NCBI GenBank assembly: GCA_934546745.1
Contig: CAKTDV010000005.1
Location: 95,148 to 159,147, forward strand
From: an uncultured Desulfovibrio sp.
GTDB taxonomy: Bacteria > Desulfobacterota > Desulfovibrionia > Desulfovibrionales > Desulfovibrionaceae
DNA length: 64,000 nt
Direction: 5' to 3'
Shown: positions 49,990-59,006 of the stretch, one piece after another
How positions within the stretch are numbered: position 1 is the stretch's first letter
Layout of the letters: each line of letters opens with the position of its first letter
Program-made: the position numbers and the translations under genes
The notes under the pieces: generated by a model
Told to the model about the DNA's origin: nothing
What the model saw: the letters and a program-made list of their open reading frames with translations, nothing else
Databases searched by the model: none

Positions 49990-51098
49990 GAACGGACCTC
50001 CTTGCCCGCCAGCGCCATGCGGACAGGTTCCTCAAGCATCTGGGCATCGGCCAGCAGACCGGGCATGATACCATGCCAAAGCACGTCGGCCACCCCGGCA
50101 AGGGCAAGGCGCACGTCCTCGACCATCTGCCCCAGATTCTGCTCAATGACGAGAAAACGGCGGCCCGGACGGGCGGCTGCCAGCGCGCGCAGCGCCTCGT
50201 CCGGGAAGGGGTACAGGGTGACGGGGCGGAAAAGACCCACGGCCAGCCCCTGTGCGCGAAGCGCGCGCAGAGCGCTGCGCGCGGCGCGGGCGACGCTCCC
50301 GAACGCCACGACGACAAGATCGGCATCGTCCACATCATGGGAGAGCCAGCTGGCTTCGGCGCGCATGGCGTCGTATTTGTCCCGCAAAAGGCGGTTCCGG
50401 GCTGCCAGCGCGCCCTCGGCGAGATACACGGACTTGATGAGGCGCGGCGCGGCGCCGGGCCCGCGCCTGCCCCGCCCTTCCACACGCCAGGGGGCGGCGA
50501 GTTCCTCCAGTTTCTCCGGCGGGATCGCCCCGGCCGGAGGCGTTCTGCGGACAGGCTCCTTTATCTGGCCCACAATGGCGTCGCCAAGCACCATGACAGG
50601 ATTGGCATAGGTAAAGGCCAGCGCAAAGGCGCGGAACATAAAGTCATAGCACTCCTGCGCCGTTGCCGGAGCAAGGACAATATTGCGGTGATCGCCATGC
50701 CCGCCGCCCTTGACAGCCTGAAAATAGTCGCCCTGCGAGGGCCCGATATCGCCCAGACCCGGGCCGCCGCGCGCCATGTTGACGAGAACGGCGGGCAGCA
50801 TGCTGCCACTCATGTAGGAAAGCGCCTCCTGCATGAGGGAAATGCCGCATCCGGAGGAGGATGTCATGGAAGGGATGCCGGCGGCGCAGGCGCCGAGCAG
50901 CATGGAGGCCGCCGCCACTTCGCTCTCCGCCTGGACGTAGCAGCCGCCCGCGGCGGGCAGCAGGCGCGCCATGGTTTCGGGAATTTCATTCTGGGGCGTG
51001 ATCGGATAGCCAAAATAGCAACGGCATCCCGCGTCCGCCGCGCCAAAGGCCACGGCTTCATTGCCCTTGATCAGTACGCGTCCGGCGGCGCCGCTCAT
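49986..51098 (-). CDS. vorB: 2-oxoacid:ferredoxin oxidoreductase alpha subunit (VorB type)
   Basis: Alpha subunit of 370 residues. RVLIKGNEAVAFGAADAGCRCYFGYPITPQNEIPE at the start, SSSGCGISLMQEALSYMSG, and VNMARGGPGLGDIGPSQGDYFQAVKGGGHGD match VorB-type enzymes acting on branched-chain 2-oxo acids; KorA (2-oxoglutarate) is the main alternative. A Pro/Arg-rich segment (about 190-215) is an insertion. Overlaps both neighbours by 4 nt (ATGA), so the operon fdx-alpha-beta-gamma is tightly coupled. Confidence 0.9.
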   Translation of the reverse strand: MSGAAGRVLIKGNEAVAFGAADAGCRCYFGYPITPQNEIPETMARLLPAAGGCYVQAESEVAAASMLLGACAAGIPSMTSSSGCGISLMQEALSYMSGSMLPAVLVNMARGGPGLGDIGPSQGDYFQAVKGGGHGDHRNIVLAPATAQECYDFMFRAFALAFTYANPVMVLGDAIVGQIKEPVRRTPPAGAIPPEKLEELAAPWRVEGRGRRGPGAAPRLIKSVYLAEGALAARNRLLRDKYDAMRAEASWLSHDVDDADLVVVAFGSVARAARSALRALRAQGLAVGLFRPVTLYPFPDEALRALAAARPGRRFLVIEQNLGQMVEDVRLALAGVADVLWHGIMPGLLADAQMLEEPVRMALAGKEVRS

Positions 51099-51322
51099 GC
51101 GTCACCCCCTCCCGCCTTTCTGACGGTGCGGAAGACACGGATGGCCGTATCAGGACACATGACGGCGCAGGAGGCGCAGCCGGTGCACCCGTCGCCAGCC
51201 GTCATGACCTCATAGCCCTGATGGTTGAAGCGGCCCGAGGGGCCGATGATGCCCGCGGGGCAGGCGTCCACGCAAAGGCGGCAGCCCTTGCAACGCTCTT
51301 CCAGAAAAACGATTCGGGACAT
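51095..51322 (-). CDS. 2-oxoacid oxidoreductase delta subunit, 2[4Fe-4S] ferredoxin
   Basis: Ferredoxin-like subunit of 75 residues with two clusters: CKGCRLCVDAC and CTGCASCAVMC, each followed by a Pro. It accepts electrons from the TPP subunits. The ATG at 51322 has AGGGA 8 nt upstream; a TTG further out is rejected. First gene of the four-gene operon, 121 bp after queA on the same strand. The gap contains an imperfect GGGGAAG/CTTCCCC repeat (about 51371-51418). Confidence 0.92.
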   Translation of the reverse strand: MSRIVFLEERCKGCRLCVDACPAGIIGPSGRFNHQGYEVMTAGDGCTGCASCAVMCPDTAIRVFRTVRKAGGGDA

Positions 51323-51443
51323 GAAAACAATCCCTGCCTGGCGCAAGATTCAGGATGTCTGTACAGTTGCCGGGGAAGAAACGCGCCGTGTTGCGCCTGT
51401 CAGAGCGAGCTTCCCCACCCGGAAAGGATGGCGGCGAACCGTC

Positions 51444-52544
51444 CTAGCGAATCAGCATGGCGTCGCCATAGGAAAAGAAACGGTAGCCCTCGCGTACCGC
51501 CTCGCGGTAGGCGTCCAGCACACGGTCGCGTCCGGCAAAGGCGGAAACAAGCATGAGCAGCGAGGACTCCGGCAGGTGAAAATTCGTCAGCAGGCCGTCA
51601 ATGACCTGGAAGGGGCGGCCGGGATACAGAAAAATGTCCGTCCAGCCGGCAAAGGAACGCACGTGGCCACACTGTCTCGCCACCCCTTCCAGCGTTCGGG
51701 CGGACGTGGTGCCCACGGCCACCACGGGGCGTTTTTCCTCTCTGGCGCACGCCACGGCCGCCGCGGTTTCCTCGCTGATCTCCACATATTCCCGGTGCAT
51801 GACATGACGCCGTATGTCTTCGCTGCGAACGGGGCTGAAGGTGCCGTACCCCACGTACAGCGTCACTTCCGCCCAGCCAAAACCGGCCTCTTGCAGACGT
51901 TCGCGCACGTCGCCGGTAAAATGCAGGCCCGCCGTGGGCGCGGCCACGCTGCCGGTCTTCTCCTCGCGCGCGTAGACCGTCTGATAGCGCCCAAGATCCC
52001 CGTCGTCGCAGGCGCGTTTGATATAGGGAGGCAGGGGAATGCGCCCTGTGGCGGCGAACGCTCCGGCCAGATCTCCCGACCAGAAAAGCCGCGCGCGGCG
52101 GCGGCCGAACGGGCCGGATTCCAGTATTGTGACGCTGATACCCGCGCCGAAACGCAGCGTTTCCCCATCGCGGATGCGCCCCCCGGATCGGACCAGCCCT
52201 TCCACTTCCGCGCACAATTCCCCGTCGCCGCCTCTGGCGGGAACAGCCTGGCGCAGGGCCAGCGGCAGCGGCGTCAGCAGGAGGAATTCCACCTTGCCGC
52301 CTGTGGATCGGGTTCCGAGCAGGCGCGCCTGAAGCACCCGCGAGTTGTTGGCCACAAGCAGTGCGCCGGGAGGCAGGCAGGCGGGCAGATCGGCGAACAT
52401 CCGGTGTTCCAGAGGCGCGCCACCCTGGCGGGCCATGACCATGAGGCGGGAGTCGCCCCGGCGTTCGGGCGGGAACTGGGCAATCCTGTCCGGCGGCAGG
52501 TCAAAGGTATAGTTCTGCAGCAAAAAATCGTCGTCAACAACCAT
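51444..52544 (-). CDS. queA: S-adenosylmethionine:tRNA ribosyltransferase-isomerase
   Basis: Queuosine pathway enzyme forming epoxyqueuosine in tRNA, 366 residues. The N-terminus reads FLLQNYTFDLPPDRIAQFPPERRGDSRLMV. FADLPACLPPGALLVANNSRV, AAPTAGLHFT, GTFSPVRSEDI, VGTTSARTLEG and TDIFLYPG..F...D.LLTNFHLPESSLLMLVSAFAG are in the family order. Divergent from the lipoprotein gene at 52690. Confidence 0.96.
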   Translation of the reverse strand: MVVDDDFLLQNYTFDLPPDRIAQFPPERRGDSRLMVMARQGGAPLEHRMFADLPACLPPGALLVANNSRVLQARLLGTRSTGGKVEFLLLTPLPLALRQAVPARGGDGELCAEVEGLVRSGGRIRDGETLRFGAGISVTILESGPFGRRRARLFWSGDLAGAFAATGRIPLPPYIKRACDDGDLGRYQTVYAREEKTGSVAAPTAGLHFTGDVRERLQEAGFGWAEVTLYVGYGTFSPVRSEDIRRHVMHREYVEISEETAAAVACAREEKRPVVAVGTTSARTLEGVARQCGHVRSFAGWTDIFLYPGRPFQVIDGLLTNFHLPESSLLMLVSAFAGRDRVLDAYREAVREGYRFFSYGDAMLIR

Positions 52545-52689
52545 GAAGGGGCATCCTTTTTTGCGGCGCGCGGCACGCCCTCCCAGGGGCGCGCTTGCCA
52601 GCCCGGAACGGAGAGGCTATCCTGAACAACGCCGCGTCGCGGAACGGCCGCGTATGCCGGCGCGGAGTACGCGGAAGAGGAGTATATCC

Positions 52690-53310
52690 ATGCGTCGATT
52701 ACTTGTCACGTGCGCGTTGCTGGGGGGGCTTGCCGGGAGCGGCTGCGCCGGTATGGACATTGCCAACCCCTTTGCCGGCGGCACTCCCTCCGTTACCAAT
52801 AACGGCGTAAAGGCAGCCCAAAGCGAGCTGCTGGGCGTCGCCCTGCCGCCGGGCATGCGCCGTTTCCCCTCGCATGGCTACCGAACCTCCTCCGTCAACG
52901 GCGGCGAGGGCCTGGAAGTGCTGCGAGGCCCCCAGGACGGCGGTGCCCTGATGCACAGCCTGCATACGGCCCTGAACGCGCAGGGCTGGAACGTCCGTTC
53001 CTGCTGGCGCAGGAACGACCGGATTCTGTGCGTTTATGACAACCAGACCCGCATGGCGGTCATCCGCATCTCGTCACAGGCCATGCTCAGCCTGCTGGAA
53101 ATCGGAACCGGCACCCGCCTGCCGGACGGCAGCCCCCTGAACATCCCCCTGACGCCTTCTTCGGGCCGGGGAACGCCGTCTCCCTCCGATCCCGGAACCG
53201 GCGGCTTTGAGCCGGAAGGCACGGCGCGGGACTGGAACGCCTCTCCCCCGTCCGCATCCCGGGAATCCGGCATCCGCGATTCCGGCGGCCTTGAGGAGCG
53301 CACCCTATGA
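52690..53310 (+). CDS. Putative lipoprotein of unknown function
   Basis: A 206-residue exported protein. The N-terminus MRRLLVTCALLGGLAGSGCAG is a signal peptide with a probable lipidation Cys (lipobox not ideal). The middle (about residues 50-140) contains a compact domain, MRRFPSHGYRTSSVNGGEGLEVLRG ... LHTALNAQGWNVRSCWRRNDRILCVYDN. The tail is Pro/Ser/Gly-rich. Function unknown. The ATG at 52690 follows GAGGAG by 7 nt. Its TGA overlaps the coaBC start. Confidence 0.8.
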   Translation: MRRLLVTCALLGGLAGSGCAGMDIANPFAGGTPSVTNNGVKAAQSELLGVALPPGMRRFPSHGYRTSSVNGGEGLEVLRGPQDGGALMHSLHTALNAQGWNVRSCWRRNDRILCVYDNQTRMAVIRISSQAMLSLLEIGTGTRLPDGSPLNIPLTPSSGRGTPSPSDPGTGGFEPEGTARDWNASPPSASRESGIRDSGGLEERTL

Positions 53311-54557
53311 CGGACGCCTTTTCCCCGGCGGCGCAAAATACATTCTTCGCCGGCCGCCATCTGCACCTTGGCATCTGCGGTTCCGTCGCCTGCTACAAAA
53401 TGGCTGACGTGACGCGCGCCCTTCTGAAAATGGGGCTGCATGTCTCGGCCACGCTGACGGAAGGCGCGCGGCGGTTTATCACGCCGGGCCTGTTTGAGGC
53501 GCTGGGGGCCATGCCCGTCTACGTCGATCACAGACCGCGTCAGGAGATGTTCGGCGAAGAGGTCTTTGCCCATCTGGAACCGGGCCAGCGCGCCGGGGCC
53601 ATGCTCGTCGCGCCCGCCACCGCCGATGCGCTGGCGCGTCTCGCGGCGGGGCGCGCCTGCGACATGCTGTCGGCACAGGCGCTGGCCTTTGACGGGCCAC
53701 TGCTGGTCGCCCCCGCCATGAACCCCCGCATGTGGGCCAACGCGGCCACGCGGGAAAATGTGGCAACCCTGCGGCGGCGGGGCGTGCGCCTTCTGCCACC
53801 CGAACGTGGCGTCGCCGCCTGCGGCGACGAGGGGCGGGGGCGGCTTGCCCCGTCCGGCGAAATCCTGCTGGCCTGCCTGCGGGCCCTGACGGCACAGGAT
53901 ATGACGCAGCTGCGCGTCATGGTGACGCTGGGTCCCACAAGGGAACCCTGGGACGGGGTACGCTTCTGGAGCAATCCTTCCAGCGGGCGCATGGGCGCGG
54001 CGCTGGCCGCCGCCGCGTGGCTGCGCGGGGCGCAGGTCGACGCCGTTTGCGGGCCGGGCTGCCCGCCCCTGCCCGCCGGAGTACGCCGCCATGATGTCCG
54101 TACCGCCCGCGAGATGTTCGAGGCGGCGCGGGCGCTGTGGCCCGACATGGATCTCGGCGCGTTCAGCGCGGCGGTCGCCGATTTTTCCCCCGTGCCCTGG
54201 GGCGTGAGGAAATTCAAGAAGGCTGGGGCCGAAGAGGGATTTTCCGTCGCCTTTACCGCCAATCCCGATATTCTGCGCACCCTCTCTCTGGAGCGGCGGG
54301 CAGGACAGAAAGTTTTGGGATTCGCGGCGGAAACCGCGCCGGATATGGACGCGCTCATGACCCTCGTCAGAGACAAACGTCAGCGCAAACAGGCGGACGT
54401 ACTGGCGGGAAACGCCGTCAACGCCCCCGGATGCGGCTTCGGTACGGACAGCAACAGCATGGCCGTCGCGGACAGGAACGGCCACGAGGAACGCTGGGCT
54501 TCGCAAAGCAAGGCCGATGTGGCCTGGAAACTCTGGTCATGGCTTTTGCGCGTCTGA
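53307..54557 (+). CDS. coaBC: Phosphopantothenoylcysteine decarboxylase / phosphopantothenate-cysteine ligase
   Basis: Bifunctional CoA-synthesis enzyme, 416 residues. The N-terminal flavin decarboxylase half has GICGSVACYKMADVTRAL, the catalytic-His region HLEPGQRAGAMLVAPATAD, AMNPRMWANAATRENV and GVAACGDEGRGRL. The C-terminal ligase half (from about residue 205) has VTLGPTREPWDGVRFWSNPSSGRMG, AFSAAVADFSP and the KFKKAG Lys. The start overlaps the lipoprotein stop (ATGA); the end overlaps the next gene by 19 bp. Confidence 0.95.
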   Translation: MTDAFSPAAQNTFFAGRHLHLGICGSVACYKMADVTRALLKMGLHVSATLTEGARRFITPGLFEALGAMPVYVDHRPRQEMFGEEVFAHLEPGQRAGAMLVAPATADALARLAAGRACDMLSAQALAFDGPLLVAPAMNPRMWANAATRENVATLRRRGVRLLPPERGVAACGDEGRGRLAPSGEILLACLRALTAQDMTQLRVMVTLGPTREPWDGVRFWSNPSSGRMGAALAAAAWLRGAQVDAVCGPGCPPLPAGVRRHDVRTAREMFEAARALWPDMDLGAFSAAVADFSPVPWGVRKFKKAGAEEGFSVAFTANPDILRTLSLERRAGQKVLGFAAETAPDMDALMTLVRDKRQRKQADVLAGNAVNAPGCGFGTDSNSMAVADRNGHEERWASQSKADVAWKLWSWLLRV

Positions 54558-55303
54558 ACGCCTTTGCCGCTCCCTGGTACGGCAACGGCGTGCGCTATCT
54601 GCTCTCGCCCGACGATCTTCCCGCCGAATGGTCCGCCTGCGCCCTGCCGGGAACGGCCCCCGCCCTGACGCCTCTGCGCGCGGCCCCGCCCCGCCCCGCG
54701 CCATCCGCCCGCACACGGCCGCCGCAGGAACGTCCGCCAGCGTTGCCGCCTCCCGCTCCCGCGGCGCCGTTGTCCCCTGCCGTCTGGCAACCGCTGGATC
54801 AGGAGCAATGGCCGCGACCCTGGCGCGATCGCCTGCCCTTGGCGAAACCCGGACGCATCGGCTGGACATACCGCTATCTTGGCGCGGATCTCCTTGGGAA
54901 CGGCCCCGAAGAGCCGGGTACGGACACCCCCTGCACCATGCGGGACAGGCGTGATTTTTTTCGTCGCATGATCCAGGATCTGGGCTACCCCGCCGGAACC
55001 CATACGTTCTGGCCCGTGTGCATTCCCCTGTCGGCCGCGCCGGATGCGCCGGAACAGGAAAGCGCCGAAGCCTTCTGGGCCGGGCTGCGCCTGCTGCGGG
55101 CACGGGGGGTCGTCATCATGGGCAGCGCCGCAGCCAGGGCCGCGGGCATGCCCGGCGGCCTGCGACCGCTGCAATCGCTGTTCTTTCGAGGTTTCCGTGT
55201 TTTCATCCTGTGGGATATGGCCAATCTCATACGCCAAGAGCAACGGTACGCCCGGATCCTGACGTTTCTCCGCACATCCCTGCTGCCCCTGCTGCCCCGC
55301 TGA
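54539..55303 (+). CDS. Uncharacterised protein coupled to coaBC
   Basis: A 254-residue protein, not recognised. Residues 1-30 (MAFARLNAFAAPWYGNGVRYLLSPDD) and 110-254 look folded; 35-100 is Pro/Ala-rich. The C-terminal half has RDRRDFFRRMIQDLGYPAGTHTFWPV, then RARGVVIMGSAAARAAG and a final FRGFRVFILWDMANLIRQEQRYARI. That layout loosely recalls uracil-DNA-glycosylase-fold proteins (a VxxxG helix then a His/Pro-containing end), but key UDG residues are not evident. Overlap with coaBC implies co-expression. Confidence 0.7.
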   Translation: MAFARLNAFAAPWYGNGVRYLLSPDDLPAEWSACALPGTAPALTPLRAAPPRPAPSARTRPPQERPPALPPPAPAAPLSPAVWQPLDQEQWPRPWRDRLPLAKPGRIGWTYRYLGADLLGNGPEEPGTDTPCTMRDRRDFFRRMIQDLGYPAGTHTFWPVCIPLSAAPDAPEQESAEAFWAGLRLLRARGVVIMGSAAARAAGMPGGLRPLQSLFFRGFRVFILWDMANLIRQEQRYARILTFLRTSLLPLLPR

Positions 55304-55353
55304 AACAGACGGGGAAGCATGGAAAGACCGCCAGAACAGTTTGAACGCGTGCG

Positions 55354-55893
55354 TCAGCGCGGTTGCAGGTACCTGGGATCAATATGCAGCCGAAAGCTTT
55401 TGGACGGGGACGTCTGGCTGGGAAGCCTGGCATGCCCCTCGATGGGCAACGGCGTGTCCGAAAAGCCAAAGGGAAGAAGGTGGCTGGCGCGTCCCCCCAG
55501 AAAGTGAAACACGGGCAGACCACCGCCGCCACCGGCCGTCAAACCGGAAGGTACGGCGGGAAGAGGTCCGTCAAAAAGAGGACGGCTTTCCGGGGAAGTG
55601 CCGTTGAACAGCGAGGGGATGCGCCGATCCATGCGGTAGAGAATATCGAGAAAATCGTTGCCGGTACGCCCCACGAAACTGACCAGCGCCGCGCCGTCGT
55701 CGCTGACCAGCAGGCTGACGGGCATGGTGCCGCCGTGGATACCGAAATAGGTGGGGCGGGCGCCCTCTGGCATGAATACCCATCCGCCGCCTTCCTCGCC
55801 GGCGGACGCGCGACCACCGGCGCAGCAAAGGAGCGCGGCGGCCAGAACAAGGGACAGCACAGGAACGGAGAAACAAGACAGGGTGAAACGCAT
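55354..55893 (-). CDS. Secreted protein of unknown function
   Basis: A 179-residue exported protein with a clear signal peptide (about residues 1-31, VPVLSLVLAAALLCCAGGRASA). The mature part is Gly-rich: GGGWVFMPEGARPTYFGIHGG, SLLVSDDGAALVSFVGRTGNDFLDILYR, then a loop with TAGGGGGLPVFHFLGGRASHLL. Not recognised. It starts 27 bp after the alpha/beta-hydrolase-like gene on the same strand, so both are probably exported together and may act in the periplasm. Confidence 0.75.
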   Translation of the reverse strand: MRFTLSCFSVPVLSLVLAAALLCCAGGRASAGEEGGGWVFMPEGARPTYFGIHGGTMPVSLLVSDDGAALVSFVGRTGNDFLDILYRMDRRIPSLFNGTSPESRPLFDGPLPAVPSGLTAGGGGGLPVFHFLGGRASHLLPFGFSDTPLPIEGHARLPSQTSPSKSFRLHIDPRYLQPR

Positions 55894-55920
55894 CGCGCTT
55901 CCTCGCTCGTAGGGGGGGCA

Positions 55921-56994
55921 TCACCGCTTCCTGGAGCTTTCGGCATCAGGTGGCGGAGGGATGACGGAAACCTTTGCCGCATCGCCGAGATGGCGCATGA
56001 AGAAGGCCAGCAGAACCTCATGAAGGGTCTCCAGAACCCTGACGCGCTCCGATGGCGCGACGCTGCCGCAGAGTTCGGGCAACTCTTCCAGCAGCGCCGG
56101 AGGGCAGGGAGCCATGAACGCGCCCGTATCCGCGCCGTCGATCTCCACCACCTCCACAGGGCGCGGAAACCATGTCGCCACCGTCCTGACGGTATCAGGA
56201 CGATCCTCCACTTCAGCCCCGCCCGCAATCAGGAGCGTCGGGGGCGCGTAATACCGCAGGCTTTTCTGGCTCAGGAGCAGGGAAAAGGCCGGGGACACGG
56301 CCGCCACAGCCTTGACACGCGTATCCAACAGGCTCTCTCGCGGCGGCAATCGCGCGCACAGCGTGTCCAGCTTTTCCGCGGCCCAGGGATTGCAGTACAT
56401 GTCCTGCCGTCCGATACCAGCGCAGTACCTGTCGCGAAAACCGCAATCCGGCAACGCGCCACCGGTCAGCAGCGCGGCCAGACCGCCCGCGCCGTAGCCG
56501 ATGACGCCCACGCGGTTCATGTCCGCCAGGGGCGCGAGATCGGGAGACTTCTGCAGCATGTTGAGCGTAACGCTGATATCCGTCGCACGGGAATGAAACT
56601 GCCGCCAGGTAAACAGGGCGTCCATATTGTACATGCTGTCGACGGTATGCGTGGGCGCGGCCACGACAAAACCATGCATGGCCAGCCAGGCGGCTGTCTG
56701 ATGGTAGGAAAAACGGGCCCCTGGCGAGGCGTGGGACAACACGATGACGGGGAAACGCCCTTCCGCGGGTTTGCCGCCGCGCGCGGCTTCAATGGTCCAC
56801 GGAGGATAGTCCAGTTCCCGGGGAGCGCGAACGGAAGGATACCAGATATTGACATCCAGCCGCAGGGCGTTTTCCACCTGCCACTGTCCGATGGTACGGA
56901 AGCCGGGCCGGTAGCCCGCGGCAAACACGGAACCGGAAAAGAAGACACCTGCCGCAACGGCGAGAACGCACAACAACGACAACGAGACACGCAT
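55921..56994 (-). CDS. Exported alpha/beta-hydrolase-like protein lacking the usual nucleophile
   Basis: A 357-residue protein with an N-terminal signal or anchor (VSLSLLCVLAVAAGVFFSGSVFA), resembling dienelactone-hydrolase/PAF-acetylhydrolase-like enzymes: VNIWYPS, FPVIVLSHASPGARFSYHQTAAWLAMHGFVVAAPTHT, and a VGVIGYGAGGLAALL elbow. At the nucleophile position the expected G-x-S-x-G reads G-Y-G-A-G, so the Ser is replaced by Gly. Either it is catalytically inactive or another residue serves. The ATG at 56994 follows CCAGGA; a longer reading lacks a site. Confidence 0.75.
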   Translation of the reverse strand: MRVSLSLLCVLAVAAGVFFSGSVFAAGYRPGFRTIGQWQVENALRLDVNIWYPSVRAPRELDYPPWTIEAARGGKPAEGRFPVIVLSHASPGARFSYHQTAAWLAMHGFVVAAPTHTVDSMYNMDALFTWRQFHSRATDISVTLNMLQKSPDLAPLADMNRVGVIGYGAGGLAALLTGGALPDCGFRDRYCAGIGRQDMYCNPWAAEKLDTLCARLPPRESLLDTRVKAVAAVSPAFSLLLSQKSLRYYAPPTLLIAGGAEVEDRPDTVRTVATWFPRPVEVVEIDGADTGAFMAPCPPALLEELPELCGSVAPSERVRVLETLHEVLLAFFMRHLGDAAKVSVIPPPPDAESSRKR

Positions 56995-57153
56995 GGCATT
57001 CCTGGGGGAAAAGAGAGCGCAACCGCGCATAAGGGCATGGCTTTCCGTTGTTGTGCCACAAGCCCCCATAAGGTACAAGGGGCATGCCGCACAGGCCGCC
57101 CGGCGGGAGCAACAGGCTCAACGTACGGCGCATTTCACCGCAAAGGAGTTTCC

Positions 57154-57798
57154 GTGGACACAGTCGCCTTTCTTGCGGACTTCATTCTGCATATCGACGC
57201 CCATCTTTTTGAGCTGGTGGCAGAGTACGGCGTAGGGATTTACGCCATTCTGTTCCTCATCGTCTTTTGTGAGACGGGACTCGTCGTGACGCCTTTTCTT
57301 CCCGGTGACTCTCTGCTGTTCGCCTCGGGTGTTGTGGCGGGAGCCGGGCTCATGGGCTATGAATATGTTCTGCTGACGCTGCTGGCGGCGGGCATTCTGG
57401 GCGACGCCTGCAACTATGCCATCGGACGGCGCGCGGGTCCGGCCATTTTCTCACGCGAGACGCGCCTCATCAAGAAAGAACATCTGCTGAGGGCCAATGC
57501 CTTTTATGAAAAACACGGCGGCAAGGCCATTATTCTGGCCAGGTTCATTCCCATCATACGCACTTTTGCCCCCTTTGTGGCGGGGGTTGCGCTCATGTGC
57601 CCGCGCATGTTCTTTCTTTTCAACATAACGGGCTGTCTTCTCTGGGTGGGTGGCCTTGTGTCGGCAGGGTATTTCCTCGGAAATCAGCCCTGGGTACGCG
57701 ACCATTTCAGCGTAATCATCTATGCCATCATCATCGTCTCTCTTCTTCCCGTCGCCGCCGGGCTGTTTCGTGCCGGAAGGAAGCGGAAAAACATCTGA
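57154..57798 (+). CDS. DedA family membrane protein
   Basis: DedA/VTT-domain integral membrane protein (214 residues, several helices) implicated in undecaprenyl-phosphate or lipid translocation. Characteristic blocks are FCETGLVVTPFLPGDSLLFASG (about residues 42-63), GDACNYAIGRRAGP and GGKAIILARFIPIIRTFAPFVAGVALM (about 125-150, conserved Arg residues). The start is GTG at 57154 with AAAGGAG 6 nt upstream. A strong terminator follows directly. Confidence 0.9.
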   Translation: MDTVAFLADFILHIDAHLFELVAEYGVGIYAILFLIVFCETGLVVTPFLPGDSLLFASGVVAGAGLMGYEYVLLTLLAAGILGDACNYAIGRRAGPAIFSRETRLIKKEHLLRANAFYEKHGGKAIILARFIPIIRTFAPFVAGVALMCPRMFFLFNITGCLLWVGGLVSAGYFLGNQPWVRDHFSVIIYAIIIVSLLPVAAGLFRAGRKRKNI

Positions 57799-57822
57799 TG
57801 GTTTTCCAGAAGGTTTCTATGG

Positions 57823-57850
57823 AAAAAAGCCCCTGAAAAGGGGCTTTTTT
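57823..57850 (+). terminator. Intrinsic terminator of the DedA gene
   Basis: AAAAAAGCCCC / GGGGCTTTTTT (57823-57833 and 57840-57850) with a 6-nt loop. Symmetrical enough to also end the convergent YkgJ gene. Confidence 0.88.
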
Positions 57851-57863
57851 CCTGGGTGAGGCC

Positions 57864-58589
57864 TCATGAAGCCCCGTCCGGCATGGGCAGGGAACGCAAC
57901 GCCTGTCCCAGCAGGAAGGGGAGCTCCTCCGCGGAGACAGCCCCCCGATTCACACACAGGGCACGAAAAGCGTCATCCCGACGCCGCATTTCCTCCATGG
58001 CCCGCTGCGCCTCCTTCCTGGCCGCCGCCACATCGGCCGTTGGCTTTTCCGGGCTGTAGGCAAGGCGCGTCCGGCGTTGCAGCGCGGCATATCCCGCAGC
58101 TGGGCAAAGTTCGTCGTGGGCCTCCATCAGCTCCAGCCGGAGCGCCACATCACTGGCGGACAGAGGCAGGCATTGCAACAGGGAACGCCGATCAGCCAGC
58201 ACATCCCGTAGAAGTTCCAGCAGAGGGACCGTGTCCCCGCAGAAAAGTGCGCGACACTGTTCTGGGCGCGCCTCATAGACCGTACAGGTTCCCTGCCCAT
58301 CCCGCACGGCAAAAAACAGACATTGCCAGGGGTGGGCCGCATGGCCGGATCCGCGAAGTTTGACAGCTTCCCGCGTAAGGGAGAGAAAGCCCGGCGTCCC
58401 GGAAGGCGTCGCGCCCGTCAGGGCGCGCCCGGCCTCGTCGTCACGTACCCACTCCCCCGCCCGCAACGTGCACAGGTGACGCGGGCTGAAATGCCCTTCC
58501 CGCACAAGGGTTACGTCCCGCGCCGTCAGGCTCGGCCCACCCAGACGGCAGCATTCACCGCAACGGCGGCACCGGTATGGCTGTTTCAT
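57864..58589 (-). CDS. YkgJ family cysteine-cluster protein
   Basis: A 241-residue cytoplasmic protein with the zinc/iron-chelating YkgJ (UPF0153) pattern: CRRCGECCRLGG at residues 6-17 and later CLFF...CTVYEARPEQCRALFC. The rest is helical and charged, with a LEL-type segment near 165. Function in general unknown; members are often near metal genes, and here it lies downstream of the metal ATPase cluster on the same strand. The ribosome site before the ATG at 58589 is weak. Confidence 0.85.
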   Translation of the reverse strand: MKQPYRCRRCGECCRLGGPSLTARDVTLVREGHFSPRHLCTLRAGEWVRDDEAGRALTGATPSGTPGFLSLTREAVKLRGSGHAAHPWQCLFFAVRDGQGTCTVYEARPEQCRALFCGDTVPLLELLRDVLADRRSLLQCLPLSASDVALRLELMEAHDELCPAAGYAALQRRTRLAYSPEKPTADVAAARKEAQRAMEEMRRRDDAFRALCVNRGAVSAEELPFLLGQALRSLPMPDGAS

Positions 58590-58712
58590 GCGCTTCTCTG
58601 CGAATTTTATGGCAGAGGGGAAAGGAACCCACAGGCACCTCTCCCCTCTGTGATGCATCTGGCGTTTTTTCTCCGCCGGCGTCCGCCAGATCTGGAATAT
58701 CCATGTGAAACT

Positions 58713-59006
58713 TTACAGCGCCGGAGGCTGCGTCAGCATACCGTCCCGCAGACAACCGTCGAGCCATTGGGCCCACAGGATGCCCTTGTCAATGAGCATG
58801 TCCTGGGGTATGGCCGCCGGATCATAGAGCAGCAGGGCGGATCCCGTCTGCGTATTGACGGAAACCTCAAGAACGCCAGAAATGCCCCGCAGCGACGCCC
58901 GCGCCGCATCGGCGACACCGGGCGTCAAGAGCGCGGGATGACGCAGGCGGACGCGCCCTTCCGTAAAACTGGACACGTACTTGAGGAATTTCAGATTACC
59001 CAGCAT
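58713..59006 (-). CDS. HMA2-like heavy-metal-associated domain protein
   Basis: A 97-residue protein with a ferredoxin-like betaalphabeta fold as in HMA2 domains: GRVRLRHPALLTPGVADAARASLRGISGVLEVSVNTQTGSALLLYDP. The metal-binding CxxC of classical HMA domains is absent. It starts 11 bp inside the end of the P-type ATPase gene, so the two are co-translated. It is likely an accessory or regulatory partner of that pump; metal unknown. Confidence 0.7.
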   Translation of the reverse strand: MLGNLKFLKYVSSFTEGRVRLRHPALLTPGVADAARASLRGISGVLEVSVNTQTGSALLLYDPAAIPQDMLIDKGILWAQWLDGCLRDGMLTQPPAL

